Assembly: GCA_031555145.1 (NCBI GenBank)
Contig: JAVBUR010000012.1
Location: 1-64,000 of the forward strand
Length of the DNA: 64,000 bases
From: JAJDIA01 sp031555145
GTDB lineage: Bacteria; Bacteroidota; Bacteroidia; Bacteroidales; Tannerellaceae
Direction of reading: 5' to 3'
The notes beneath the pieces are model-generated. The model was not told the origin of the DNA. It searched no databases and was given only the letters and a program-made list of their open reading frames with translations. Shown in pieces: positions 45,213 to 54,583 of the stretch (within the stretch, counting starts at the first letter, position 1; every line of letters starts with the position of its first letter). The position numbers were made by a program, and so were the translations under genes.

Positions 45213-47489
45213 ATGCGTAAATTTTGTATTCTGATCATTGCTGTATTTATTTCCCACGTTTGTCCGGCCCAGTCGCCGGATCACCTGACAACTGATATTT
45301 TAGAGCATACCGACAGGGTACTGTTGGATGGGTATGTAACAAACCTGCCATTAGACAGGCTCTCGACGGCCGTCGAACGGTATCAGGTGGCTGAAATAAA
45401 CAGCAGCCAGCCCAACCTGGGATGGGTAGTGAATAGTGACCAGCCGAATACCCTACAGGAAGCCTACCGCATCTTGTTGGCCTCTTCCGCGGAACTGTTG
45501 GCTGAAGGGAAAGCGGATATGTGGGATAGCGGACGGATGGAAAGCGATAACTCCGTGGCTGTTCTATACGGTGGAAAAGCGTTGCTCCCTTCGACGGTTT
45601 ACTATTGGAAGGTAAAGACCTGGGATAACCATGGCCGGGAAAGCGATTATTCGCCTGTCAAACGCTTTATCACCGGGAAAACACTGGATGGAACCACCGC
45701 ACGTTATCCCTTGCAGCTCACGGACGAACACCCGGTGCTGGTAAAGGAAACGGCTACGGGGCAAACGTTCATTGACTTCGGGAAAGCGTCGTTCGGCCGG
45801 TTGAAACTGACACTGACCTCCCAAGGGACTACGGATACTGTGACTATTCACCTGGGAGAATTGGCAGAGAACGGGAAAATAAATCGGACACCCGGAGGGA
45901 CTATTCGCTATACTCGCTACCAGCTTCCACTCATGGCGGGAACCCATACTTATACATTAAAGATAACGCCGGACAAACGGAATACCGATATGTCGGCCAA
46001 TGAGAGTGGCGTGAAGCCGATTCTGATGCCCGACTATATCGGGGAGGTGTATCCGTTCCGTTATTGTGAGATTGAGCAGTATCCGAAGGCCATAGAACCG
46101 GCGGCTATACTTCGGCAGACGGCTCATTATCCGTTTAATGATGACGCTTCTTTCTTCCATTCTTCGGATACGGTACTGAATCAGGTATGGGAGTTATGTA
46201 AGTACTCCATTAAAGCCACCTCGTTTGCCGGTGTCTATGTGGATGGCGACAGGGAGCGTATCCCTTACGAGGCCGATGCGGTGATCAATCAGTTATGTCA
46301 TTACGCCGTAGACCGGGAGTTTTCGATGGCCCGATACAGTCATGAATACCTGATTCATTCCGCCACCTGGCCAGCCGAGTGGATTATGCAATCGGTGATC
46401 ATGGCTTGGAATGATTACCTGTATACCGGGAATAAACAATCACTGAAACGATTCTATACCGATTTAAAGGCCAAGACGCTACTCGGCCTCAAAGACACGA
46501 ACGGGCTGATCAGTACCCGTACAGGGAAGCAGACGCCCGAGTTACTTGCCTCCATCCATTTCCGCGGTAAAGCCTTGCGGGATATCGTGGATTGGCCGCA
46601 AAGCGGGATTCTGGGCCTTGGTAAAAGTGAACCCGGCGAAACGGACGGCTATGTATTCACCGACTATAACACCGTGGTCAATGCCTATCACTACAATGCC
46701 TTGACATTGATGAGCCGCATCGCCCGGGTAGTGGGCCATGACACCGACCAACTATTCTATACCCGGGAAGCAGCGCGTGTGAAAAAACAGATCAATACAA
46801 GCCTGTTAGACACAAAAAAAGGCTATTATAAGGACGGTATAGATACAGGCCACTGCTCCCTGGCTGCCAATATGTTTCCCATGGCTTTTGGTATCGTTCC
46901 TTCAAAGAATTATGCGTCTGTAAGAGACTTTATCCGGTCTCGCGGACTGGCCTGCAGTGTCTATGGCTCACAGTTCCTGCTGGATGCGGTATACGATGCC
47001 CATGATGCGGCATACGGCCTCGCCCTGTTATCGTCTACCGACGAACGGAGCTGGTATAACATGATCCGGGCCGGTTCGACCGTTTCAACTGAAGCATGGG
47101 ATAGCAAATACAAGCCCAACCAGGACTGGAACCATGCCTGGGGAGCCGCACCGGCGAATCTGATCCCCCGGAAACTGATGGGGATCGAGCCTCTGGAACC
47201 CGGATTCCGGAAGATACGCATCAAACCTCAACCGGATACCCTCCGGCAGGCATCTATCCAGACCCCAACCATCCGGGGAAATGTGACTGTTGCTTTCGAG
47301 CAGACCCCCGATAAACGTTTTGAGATGCAGGTAGAGATTCCGGCTAACACTGTAGCTGAAGTATGGCTACCTTCTATGGGAAAACAGACCCGGGTATCCG
47401 TGGATAATCATTCCGAAAAGGGGCTCAGGGAAGGAGCGTTCATCAAAATCCAGGTGGGCTCAGGCAAGCATTCGTTTGTAGTCGAATAG
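45213..47489 (+). CDS. GH78 family alpha-L-rhamnosidase, secreted
   Basis: 758 residues with a signal peptide (ends near VCPAQ). N-terminal Fn3/beta-sandwich sections (YYWKVKTWDNHGRESDY) and a rhamnosidase beta-domain precede the (alpha/alpha)6 barrel, in which YVDGDRERIPYEADA carries the acidic catalytic region. A C-terminal beta-domain follows. It is the last gene of the utilisation locus, 70 bases after the GH106 gene, but its base composition is closer to the core genome than to the preceding genes. This could mean a different origin for this part. Confidence 0.92.
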   Translation: MRKFCILIIAVFISHVCPAQSPDHLTTDILEHTDRVLLDGYVTNLPLDRLSTAVERYQVAEINSSQPNLGWVVNSDQPNTLQEAYRILLASSAELLAEGKADMWDSGRMESDNSVAVLYGGKALLPSTVYYWKVKTWDNHGRESDYSPVKRFITGKTLDGTTARYPLQLTDEHPVLVKETATGQTFIDFGKASFGRLKLTLTSQGTTDTVTIHLGELAENGKINRTPGGTIRYTRYQLPLMAGTHTYTLKITPDKRNTDMSANESGVKPILMPDYIGEVYPFRYCEIEQYPKAIEPAAILRQTAHYPFNDDASFFHSSDTVLNQVWELCKYSIKATSFAGVYVDGDRERIPYEADAVINQLCHYAVDREFSMARYSHEYLIHSATWPAEWIMQSVIMAWNDYLYTGNKQSLKRFYTDLKAKTLLGLKDTNGLISTRTGKQTPELLASIHFRGKALRDIVDWPQSGILGLGKSEPGETDGYVFTDYNTVVNAYHYNALTLMSRIARVVGHDTDQLFYTREAARVKKQINTSLLDTKKGYYKDGIDTGHCSLAANMFPMAFGIVPSKNYASVRDFIRSRGLACSVYGSQFLLDAVYDAHDAAYGLALLSSTDERSWYNMIRAGSTVSTEAWDSKYKPNQDWNHAWGAAPANLIPRKLMGIEPLEPGFRKIRIKPQPDTLRQASIQTPTIRGNVTVAFEQTPDKRFEMQVEIPANTVAEVWLPSMGKQTRVSVDNHSEKGLREGAFIKIQVGSGKHSFVVE

Positions 47490-47745
47490 CTATTTGGGAA
47501 TATCGAACCAAACCATAGAGGAATCCTAAATGCTCCGCTATCGGATTTAGGTTCATATCATAAACGATCAGTTTCAGCAACCCACGTTGCCAGACATAGA
47601 TTTTTCCTGTATAGTTGCTTGAGACACATGAGTGTCTGTGATCACCTCTGAAATGTCGTTTCTCGGATGACCATCCTTGCGTTGTTTACATCCAATATGA
47701 AATATTGAAATGATTAAAACGAAAACAATACTAGTTTTACTCATG
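47490..47745 (-). pseudogene. Decayed lipoprotein remnant
   Basis: An ATG at 47745 begins a hydrophobic leader (SKTSIVFVLIISIF) but hits a stop after 19 codons. A second frame then reads IGCKQRKDGHPRND..., a lipobox-like continuation, and a third reads KIYVWQRGLLKLIVYDMNLNPI... toward the GH78 end. At least two frameshifts are needed, and the 3' end is cut by GH78. This reading is by eye; the family is not recognised. The rest of the gap to 47850 holds only two terminators. Confidence 0.4.
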
Positions 47746-47762
47746 CGCATTATTATTTTATT

Positions 47763-47807
47763 AAACGCAGATTAAGGCAGAGGGGCATTCTGCGCTAATC
47801 TGCGTTT
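47763..47807. terminator. Strong bidirectional hairpin terminator
   Basis: AAACGCAGATTA pairs with TAATCTGCGTTT (12 bp) and an inner GCAGA with TCTGC around the loop. It lies between the rightward GH78 and the leftward DPP7 operon. Confidence 0.75.
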
Positions 47808-47812
47808 GAAAG

Positions 47813-47843
47813 AAGAGGGACATCCTGAAGCAGGACGCCTCTT
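47813..47843 (-). terminator. Terminator of the ruvB-to-DPP7 operon
   Basis: AAGAGG/CCTCTT outer stem with inner TCCTG/CAGGA, directly past the peptidase stop. On the minus strand it is followed by CTTTC and the second hairpin. Confidence 0.6.
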
Positions 47844-47849
47844 TAAACC

Positions 47850-49997
47850 TTATTTCGCCAGTTTCAGTTCGGTGATCAGGCGGGGGCATTTGCCCCATTT
47901 GTCGATCATGTAGAGGACGTAGCGGATATCGACGCCGATACAACGTTGCAGTTCGGGTTCGAAGGCGATGTCGCCACTCATAGCTTCCCAGTTACCGTCA
48001 AAAGCCAGACCGATCACGCGGCCTTTGCCATCGAACACGGGGCTACCTGAGTTACCGCCGGTGATATCATTGCCCGACAGGAAGCAGAGGGGCAGTTCGC
48101 CCTTTTCGTTGGCATAGGGGCCAAAGTCTTTCTTGCGGAGCAGGTCGAGGATCTCGGGTTGTACCCAGAATTCATCGCTGCTGGGGTCTTCCTTTTCGAA
48201 GATCCCTTTTTCAGTCGAATAATAGGTGTACCAGGCAGCATCATACGGACGGTAACCGGCAATCGAGCCGTAGCTCAGACGCATGGTGAAGTTGGCATCC
48301 GACGACAGCGCCTTGTCAGGATACATCTCCTTCAGACCGGCAAAGTAGAGGCGTTCGCCCTTCAGGATATCGAACTGGTAAGCTCCGGCCTGTTGCTGTA
48401 TGGACTGCAGGCTGATCAGGGTAGAGAGGCTCAGTTCGAAGGCCGGGTCTTTCTTCATCGCCTTTTCGTAGGCTTTCGGATCTTTCAGGAGGGCGGATAC
48501 TTTGTCGTACGACAGTAAAGAAGTATTCTTGAATACATCGGCTGCATATTTGGCATAGTCGCCTTTATACTTCTTATCGATGGCCTGGTAAACATCGGGG
48601 AGATATTGTGCGGATACTTTTTCCTTAGCGACCTTCAGCATGGCTGCCAGCACATCCTGATCCATACGGGGTTCGTAGTCTTTGAAGAACGGTTGGATAC
48701 GGTCTTCGAGGAAGATGTCGATCTCTTCCGGGGTAGAGCCTTTCACGTCCACACTCTGCACCATACGTGCCAAGCGGATGATTTCGGCACCACCGGCAAA
48801 GGTTTCCGACAGATACGTCATGTTGCGGCGGGCTTCGTTGGAAGAGGTATACCCCTTTTTCAGCAGGTCGAGCACCTGTCCGTATTTTGCCTGTAAGCGG
48901 TCGTTCTGTCCGGCCCAGGCTTTGAATTCAGCTTCTTCCTTTTCCTTGCGGCCGATCACATCGAGGTTCTTCAAACCACGATTCATACCGATGGAGTTCT
49001 TCCAGTAGTTAGAGCTACCGGCAAATTTGGAGGAGTATTTGATACGTACTTCATCGCTGGCCAGCATTGCCTTTTTCCAGATTTCCTGTTTGACGCCACG
49101 CACTTCGATACGCGGCGTATTGAGGTCGTCGATACGTTGCTGCACACCCCAGGAACAGAGGTAGCGGCTGGTGCTACCCGGGAAACCGATCGTCATGGCG
49201 TAATCGTTTTCCTTATAGCCCTGGAGGGACACTTCGGCTACATATTTCGGGGCATACGGTTTGTTATCGGCAGCGTATTCGGCGGGTTTGTTGTCGGCGT
49301 TGGCATAGACGCGGAACACAGAGAAGTCGCCGGTATGACGCGGCCACATCCAGTTGTCGGTATCACCACCGAACTTACCTACGGAGCTGGGTGGAGCAAA
49401 TACCATACGGACATCACGATAGACATCATATACCACCAGAAAATACTTATTGTTATTGTAGAACGGAACCACACGAGCCTGTGAAAATTGGCTGCGGCCA
49501 ATCGAGTCCGTCAGTGCCCGACCGATCGAGTCGGCAGTCATCAGGCGTGTATATTCATCGTCAATGTTTTCAATCTGGCTGTTGATACGGTCACTCACGT
49601 CTTTCGTTTCACGCAGGTAGAGGACGCTGAGTCCCGGAACGGGCAGCTCTTCCTGTTTGCTCTGGGAAATGAAACCGTCTTTCAGGTAGTCATGTTCCAC
49701 ACTGCTCAGTTGCTGGATCGCACCGTAACCACAATGGTGGTTGGTGAAGATTAATCCTTCATTGGAAACGGTAATACCCGTACATCCACCGCCAAAGATC
49801 ACCACGGCATTGGTCAGCGAAGGCGCTGCATCATTGTCGAGTTCATCGAAGGGCATGGTAAAGCCGAGTTCAGCCATGCGGGCCTTGTTTTCTTTGTTTA
49901 ATTCCTTGATTACCCACATGCCTTCATCGGCATAAAGTTGACTCGCTGCTACCAGGAACAGACAGAGTAGGGTCCACGTCTTTCTCATAACTTTCAT
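47850..49997 (-). CDS. S46 family dipeptidyl-peptidase, DPP7 type
   Basis: 715-residue secreted serine peptidase (leader ends near QLYADEG). TNHHCGYG near residues 86-91 holds the catalytic His, and GGNSGSPVFDG carries the Ser at about 650. The residue 18 positions after that Ser is Gly (LAFDGNWE). In the S46 family Gly here marks DPP7 (hydrophobic P1) while Arg marks the acidic-specific DPP11 (established knowledge; alignment by eye). It releases dipeptides from protein fragments in the periplasm. The gene begins at the base next to the DUF389 stop and ends the operon. Confidence 0.92.
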   Translation of the reverse strand: MKVMRKTWTLLCLFLVAASQLYADEGMWVIKELNKENKARMAELGFTMPFDELDNDAAPSLTNAVVIFGGGCTGITVSNEGLIFTNHHCGYGAIQQLSSVEHDYLKDGFISQSKQEELPVPGLSVLYLRETKDVSDRINSQIENIDDEYTRLMTADSIGRALTDSIGRSQFSQARVVPFYNNNKYFLVVYDVYRDVRMVFAPPSSVGKFGGDTDNWMWPRHTGDFSVFRVYANADNKPAEYAADNKPYAPKYVAEVSLQGYKENDYAMTIGFPGSTSRYLCSWGVQQRIDDLNTPRIEVRGVKQEIWKKAMLASDEVRIKYSSKFAGSSNYWKNSIGMNRGLKNLDVIGRKEKEEAEFKAWAGQNDRLQAKYGQVLDLLKKGYTSSNEARRNMTYLSETFAGGAEIIRLARMVQSVDVKGSTPEEIDIFLEDRIQPFFKDYEPRMDQDVLAAMLKVAKEKVSAQYLPDVYQAIDKKYKGDYAKYAADVFKNTSLLSYDKVSALLKDPKAYEKAMKKDPAFELSLSTLISLQSIQQQAGAYQFDILKGERLYFAGLKEMYPDKALSSDANFTMRLSYGSIAGYRPYDAAWYTYYSTEKGIFEKEDPSSDEFWVQPEILDLLRKKDFGPYANEKGELPLCFLSGNDITGGNSGSPVFDGKGRVIGLAFDGNWEAMSGDIAFEPELQRCIGVDIRYVLYMIDKWGKCPRLITELKLAK

Positions 49998-51365
49998 TTA
50001 TTTGTCAATTAATAATTTGATATTCTTTACTTCTTTCCGTGCCGTCAGCCAGTCTGTTAACTTCTGCTGTTCGGCTTCCTTTATGCTGGTCTTGCTTTTG
50101 AGATAGACCAGCAAGACGGTATCCGGCTGCATGGTCTCTGTGTGTACGATATATGTATAAGAGCATGATGCCTCTTCGATGGTAGGGAAAAGGACTTTCA
50201 TCTCGGGTATTAGTTCGGTGGTCAGTTGTTGTTGTTCCTGGTAGTCGCGAACGCGTTGCCGCAGGGAATCGATCTGGAGGGCCTGTGCCCGTAAGAGGTC
50301 TTCGCTGTTTTTATATAAGTCCTGCATCAGGAGGGTCTTCAGTTCGTTGATGTCCGTACTGCGGCCAAAGCCCTGCTCTATGGTAAGGGAGACGCCCTTT
50401 AGTCCGTAGCCGGGTAATTTTGACCGGGCATTGTCGAGCATGGCTTCAGAGACTTCGTCGCCGATCAATACGACACGGATGTCTTTCTTTTCCCGGGTAT
50501 TCGTCACCGTCCGGCTGAGTATCTGCGTGTTGGGGAAGGTCAGTTCTTCGGTGATAAACTGTCGGGCACGGTCGTTGAAATAGGTATTCCGTATCAGGTT
50601 ATAGCTGAGGAAAAGGCTGGGGATGATGGTACAGATGGCGATAAAGCTGACCAGGTTATTGACCCGTTTCTCGCGCTGTTTGTCCATGAATACTTTCTTC
50701 GGATACTTCAACAGGCGCACCACCACAAACGTAGCCAGGCTGATAAAGACCGTATTAATGAAATAAAGGTAGAACGCCCCGAAGAAATAGTATGGATTGC
50801 CCGACGCCAATCCGAAACCGGCCGTACATAATGGCGGCATCAGCGCCGTGGCGATAGCCACACCGGGGATCACATTCCCCTTACTTTTGGTAGAACTGGC
50901 GACTATACCTGCCAACCCGCCAAAGAGGGCGATCAGTACATCATACAATGTCGGTTGAGTACGTGCCAGCAACTCGCTTTGCGCTTCACTCAGGGGAGAT
51001 ATCAGGAAGAAGAGCGTGGAGGTGATCACACTCACGATCGTTGCCAGCCCGAAGTTGCGGAAGGAACGTTTGATCAGGTCAAAATCAGCAATACCCAGCC
51101 CTAACCCGAATCCCATGATCGGCCCCATCAACGGGGAGATCAACATGGCGCCGATAATAACCGCCGTTGAGTTTGTGTTCAGCCCTAACGAAGCGATAAA
51201 AATAGCGAAGATCAATACCCACAGGTTTGTCCCTTTGAATTCGACGCCCCGTTTGATAGACTCGATCGTCTCCAACTCGTCTTCCTTCTCCTGCCGCACA
51301 TCAAAGTTGCGCGCAAAGAAGGCTTGTATCTGATGGAAAAATGATTCTTTCATACACAGTGTCAA
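49998..51365 (-). CDS. DUF389 domain membrane protein
   Basis: 455 residues. A cytoplasmic N-terminal stretch is followed by about six hydrophobic helices with the DUF389 motif (GAMLISPLMGPIMGFGLGLG near 71-90 and GVAIATALMPPLCTAGFGLA) and a C-terminal soluble region with alpha/beta character. The function of DUF389 proteins is unknown. Its start overlaps the flippase stop as ATGA (51362-51365) and its stop abuts the DPP7 start, so these are co-expressed. Confidence 0.9.
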   Translation of the reverse strand: MTLCMKESFFHQIQAFFARNFDVRQEKEDELETIESIKRGVEFKGTNLWVLIFAIFIASLGLNTNSTAVIIGAMLISPLMGPIMGFGLGLGIADFDLIKRSFRNFGLATIVSVITSTLFFLISPLSEAQSELLARTQPTLYDVLIALFGGLAGIVASSTKSKGNVIPGVAIATALMPPLCTAGFGLASGNPYYFFGAFYLYFINTVFISLATFVVVRLLKYPKKVFMDKQREKRVNNLVSFIAICTIIPSLFLSYNLIRNTYFNDRARQFITEELTFPNTQILSRTVTNTREKKDIRVVLIGDEVSEAMLDNARSKLPGYGLKGVSLTIEQGFGRSTDINELKTLLMQDLYKNSEDLLRAQALQIDSLRQRVRDYQEQQQLTTELIPEMKVLFPTIEEASCSYTYIVHTETMQPDTVLLVYLKSKTSIKEAEQQKLTDWLTARKEVKNIKLLIDK

Positions 51366-52861
51366 TTAAAGAAACGTCCGACATAAGGAAGTTCACGAAG
51401 CGGCAGGTCTTTTCGGACCACAAACCCCACATAGATCAGTAACAAGACTGTACGATAACCTATTCTCAACCACTCCGGTTCGATGGACGGATACATACCG
51501 GCAACAAACAAGACCGCAGCCACTGCAAAATAAGTAAAAGCCGAGCGGATATCATAATGAATCGGGTATTTCTTTTGTCCCACCACATAAGATAATACCA
51601 TCATCAGCAGGTTACAACAGAACGAAGCCCAGGCGCAAGCCATATATCCATACCGGGGAACGAACAGCACAATGATCGCTACGGTTATCACGCACCCCAT
51701 CGTCGAGAAGTAAGCGCCCCATTTGGTTTCGTCGATCAACTTGTACCAAAACGACAGGTTGAAATAGATACCGAAGAACAACTCGCCCATCATCACGATC
51801 GGCACCACCCGCAACCCCGGATAATAAGCCGGCGTCACAAAATATTTCAGGATATCCAGGTAGAACATTACTCCCAGGAAGATCAACAGAGCGAAGATGA
51901 TGAAATACTTCATCGCCTCGGCATACGCCTTGGTATTATCGCCTTCCTCCTTGTTTTTAGCAAAAATATAGGGTTCGTACGCATAGCGGAACGCCTGGAT
52001 AAACATGATCATCACTGCCGCCATCCGGAAACAGGCGCCGTAAATACCCAGTTCGGCCTGGGCATAGGCTTTATCTTCGAACAGGAAGGGGAAGAGTATC
52101 TTATCGGCCGTCTGATTGAAGATGCCGGCAATCCCCAGGATCATGATCGGGAAGGAATAGCGCAGGATCTGTTTCAAGAGCGGCAAGCTCACCTTATGCC
52201 TGAGTGCCGGCAGCATATCCGGCAACAGCAGAAGGAAGGTGACCAGGGTCGTAATCACATTCGCGACAAACGCATACCCCACCCCAAACTCCGGTGCATA
52301 GAACCAGCTAACCGTCCCCGGAGCCACCTTATACAGCAGTGGACACAACAGGAAGAAGAACAGGTTCAGTCCGATATTCAGGAAGATATTGATCAGCTTG
52401 AGCAAGGCAAAACGCGCCGGGCGTTTACTGTAACGGAGGAAAGCGAAGGGAATACAGCAAAATGCATCCACCGCCGTGATCCACAGCATCATCCCCAGAA
52501 ACTCCGGATGCGTGGTATAACCCAGCAGGTGATTCAGCGGTGTCAGGAATGTAAAGACCAGCAGCAGGAATAACAACGACGTACTGCCGACGCTGAACAA
52601 GACGGTCGAATAGACCCGCATTGGATCCTGCTCTTCCTTCTTGTTGATAAAACGGAAGAAACCCGTTTCCATTCCGTAGGTGAGCAGTACCACCAGTAGC
52701 GCCACCCATGCATAGAGGTTGGTAAAAATACCGAAGTCGGACGTGCCCGATAGTACCCGTGCATATAAAGGTACGAGCAGCCAGTTGAGAAACTTACCCA
52801 CGATACTACTGATTCCGTAAATCGCGGTGTCTTTCGCCAGCCGCTTCATCCCTCCTGCCAT
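51362..52861 (-). CDS. Polysaccharide flippase (Wzx/MATE-like)
   Basis: 499 residues with about 14 hydrophobic segments. MKRLAKDTAIYGISSIVGKFLNWLLVPLYARVLS is the characteristic start of O-antigen/capsule flippases of the MOP superfamily. It translocates lipid-linked sugar repeat units across the inner membrane by family knowledge. No glycosyltransferase genes surround it; it sits between ruvB (9-base gap) and a DUF389 gene, so it is a housekeeping flippase or the link is not functional. Confidence 0.88.
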   Translation of the reverse strand: MAGGMKRLAKDTAIYGISSIVGKFLNWLLVPLYARVLSGTSDFGIFTNLYAWVALLVVLLTYGMETGFFRFINKKEEQDPMRVYSTVLFSVGSTSLLFLLLVFTFLTPLNHLLGYTTHPEFLGMMLWITAVDAFCCIPFAFLRYSKRPARFALLKLINIFLNIGLNLFFFLLCPLLYKVAPGTVSWFYAPEFGVGYAFVANVITTLVTFLLLLPDMLPALRHKVSLPLLKQILRYSFPIMILGIAGIFNQTADKILFPFLFEDKAYAQAELGIYGACFRMAAVMIMFIQAFRYAYEPYIFAKNKEEGDNTKAYAEAMKYFIIFALLIFLGVMFYLDILKYFVTPAYYPGLRVVPIVMMGELFFGIYFNLSFWYKLIDETKWGAYFSTMGCVITVAIIVLFVPRYGYMACAWASFCCNLLMMVLSYVVGQKKYPIHYDIRSAFTYFAVAAVLFVAGMYPSIEPEWLRIGYRTVLLLIYVGFVVRKDLPLRELPYVGRFFN

Positions 52862-52870
52862 GTTGTATGC

Positions 52871-53896
52871 TTAATCGAATAAAAAACCCTGGTCATTCCA
52901 CCGTTTCCGGCCCAGGTGCGTATAGGCCAGTTCGGTTACTTCCCGTCCACGGGGCGTACGTTTGAGGAAGCCTTCCTTAATCAGGAACGGCTCGTATACT
53001 TCTTCCAGCGTACCGGGATCCTCACCCAGGGCCGTGGCAATAGTGGTAAGGCCTACCGGGCCTCCGTTGAATTTATCGATGACGGTTGTCAGCAACTTGT
53101 TATCGATCTGATCCAGGCCATACCGGTCGATATTCAAGGCTTCGAGCGAGAAACAGGAGATGGCCTTGTCGATGTCGCCTGTACCCTTCACCTGGGCAAA
53201 GTCGCGCACCCGGCGCAACAGGGCGTTGGCGATACGAGGCGTGCCACGGCTGCGGGAGGCGATCTCGCCAGCGGCCTCCGTCGTACATTTTACATGCAGG
53301 ATATGGGCACTGCGGAGGATGATCTTCGTCAACGTCGCTACATCGTAGTATTCAAGATGCATATTGATCCCGAAGCGGGCACGGAGCGGGCTGGTCAGCA
53401 ATCCGCTGCGGGTGGTAGCCCCTACGAGCGTAAACGGGTTCAGGTCGATCTGGATCGAACGGGCACTCGGCCCTTTATCGATCATGATATCAATCCGGTA
53501 GTCTTCCATGGCCGAATAGAGATACTCTTCAACGACGGGACTGAGCCGGTGTATTTCGTCGATAAACAGCACATCGTCTTTTTCCAGCGAAGTCAGTACG
53601 CCGGCCAGGTCGCCCGGCTTGTCGAGCACGGGACCGGAAGTCACTTTGAATCCGACACCGAGTTCATTGGCGATAATGTTCGACAACGTAGTCTTGCCCA
53701 GTCCCGGAGGGCCATGCAACAGCACATGGTCGAGCGCCTCTTTCCGCATGCGGGCAGCCATGACGAAGACCTTCAGGTTCTCGACCACCTGCCCCTGTCC
53801 ACTGAAGTCGTGGAAGGCAAGCGGACGGAGTGCATTTTCATACTCCTGCTCACTCTCGGGCACCCGGGTGTTCCTGATATCGAATTCGTCTTGCAT
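52871..53896 (-). CDS. ruvB: Holliday junction DNA helicase RuvB
   Basis: 341-residue AAA+ motor that drives branch migration with RuvA. Walker A GPPGLGKTT is at 62-70, Walker B FIDEIH at 111-116, sensor VGATTRSG and the C-terminal winged helix (LKRTPRGREVTELAY). Length is normal. It heads the leftward operon; ruvA and ruvC are not in the window. Confidence 0.97.
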   Translation of the reverse strand: MQDEFDIRNTRVPESEQEYENALRPLAFHDFSGQGQVVENLKVFVMAARMRKEALDHVLLHGPPGLGKTTLSNIIANELGVGFKVTSGPVLDKPGDLAGVLTSLEKDDVLFIDEIHRLSPVVEEYLYSAMEDYRIDIMIDKGPSARSIQIDLNPFTLVGATTRSGLLTSPLRARFGINMHLEYYDVATLTKIILRSAHILHVKCTTEAAGEIASRSRGTPRIANALLRRVRDFAQVKGTGDIDKAISCFSLEALNIDRYGLDQIDNKLLTTVIDKFNGGPVGLTTIATALGEDPGTLEEVYEPFLIKEGFLKRTPRGREVTELAYTHLGRKRWNDQGFLFD

Positions 53897-53916
53897 ATGT
53901 TATCGTTACGAATGTG

Positions 53917-53924
53917 CAAAGGTA
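53917..53924 (-). promoter_or_regulatory. Putative -7 box for ruvB
   Basis: Minus-strand TACCTTTG fits TAnnTTTG, about 21 bases before the ruvB ATG. Confidence 0.5.
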
Positions 53925-54030
53925 ATAAATATCATACAGCTATCCACGCCCCGGTGCAATTTTGGTGTGACAGGAATGAACAATTCATCCCCCTTATTGT
54001 TCCATTAGTGTAGAACAACTTAAAAAATAT

Positions 54031-54453
54031 ATGATTATGGAAGCACTTTATACAGCATCCGTTACCGCTATTGGCGGAAGAGCCGGACACGTAAAGTCGT
54101 CAGACGGAGTGATTGATTTTGATGTACGCCCCCCGAAAGAAATGGGCGGCCCGGAAGGAAGCTATGCCAATCCCGAGCTACTCTTCGCTGCCGGTTATGC
54201 AGCCTGCTTTGGTGGCGCCTACGGACATATCGCCTTGCAGAAAGGCCACCGCATCCGTCCGGAGATCACTCTGCATGCGACCCTGAACAAGGTAAGCGAC
54301 GGTTTTCAACTTTCGGCCGTGATCGACATCAAGACCACCGGCATCGACAAAGCAACTGCCGACGAACTGGCCGCAGATGCCCACGCCTTCTGCCCCTATT
54401 CCAAAGCCACCCGTGGCAATATCGACGTGACACTGAATGTAATCGCTGAATAA
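54031..54453 (+). CDS. ohr: Organic hydroperoxide resistance protein (Ohr/OsmC family)
   Basis: 140 residues. Two redox Cys residues sit in the expected contexts, C59 in GYAACFGGA and C121 in HAFCPYSK. The core YTASVTAIGGRAGHVKSS identifies it as Ohr. It reduces organic peroxides using lipoyl or thiol donors and is typically peroxide-induced in anaerobes; no OhrR-like regulator is adjacent. A lipoamide dehydrogenase, a possible electron source for Ohr, is encoded 2.4 kb downstream. Confidence 0.93.
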   Translation: MIMEALYTASVTAIGGRAGHVKSSDGVIDFDVRPPKEMGGPEGSYANPELLFAAGYAACFGGAYGHIALQKGHRIRPEITLHATLNKVSDGFQLSAVIDIKTTGIDKATADELAADAHAFCPYSKATRGNIDVTLNVIAE

Positions 54454-54550
54454 ATTAAGGTAAACCTTTTTGGTCTCCCTGTTGTTTTATCAACAAAACC
54501 TGCCAGGGATTCTCAACCGTTAGCCGGTTACTCCATACATTCCCCCTTAC

Positions 54551-54583
54551 AAGCAGAGAACGGAAATGGTTCTCTGCTTTTTT
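54551..54583 (+). terminator. Rho-independent terminator after ohr
   Basis: Perfect 11-bp stem AAGCAGAGAAC / GTTCTCTGCTT, 7-base loop, followed by a run of T. A textbook intrinsic terminator, 98 bases past the ohr stop. Confidence 0.9.

Noticed and set aside
47850..49997. DPP11 (acid-specific) assignment for the S46 peptidase
   Set aside because: The position expected to be Arg in DPP11 is Gly here.
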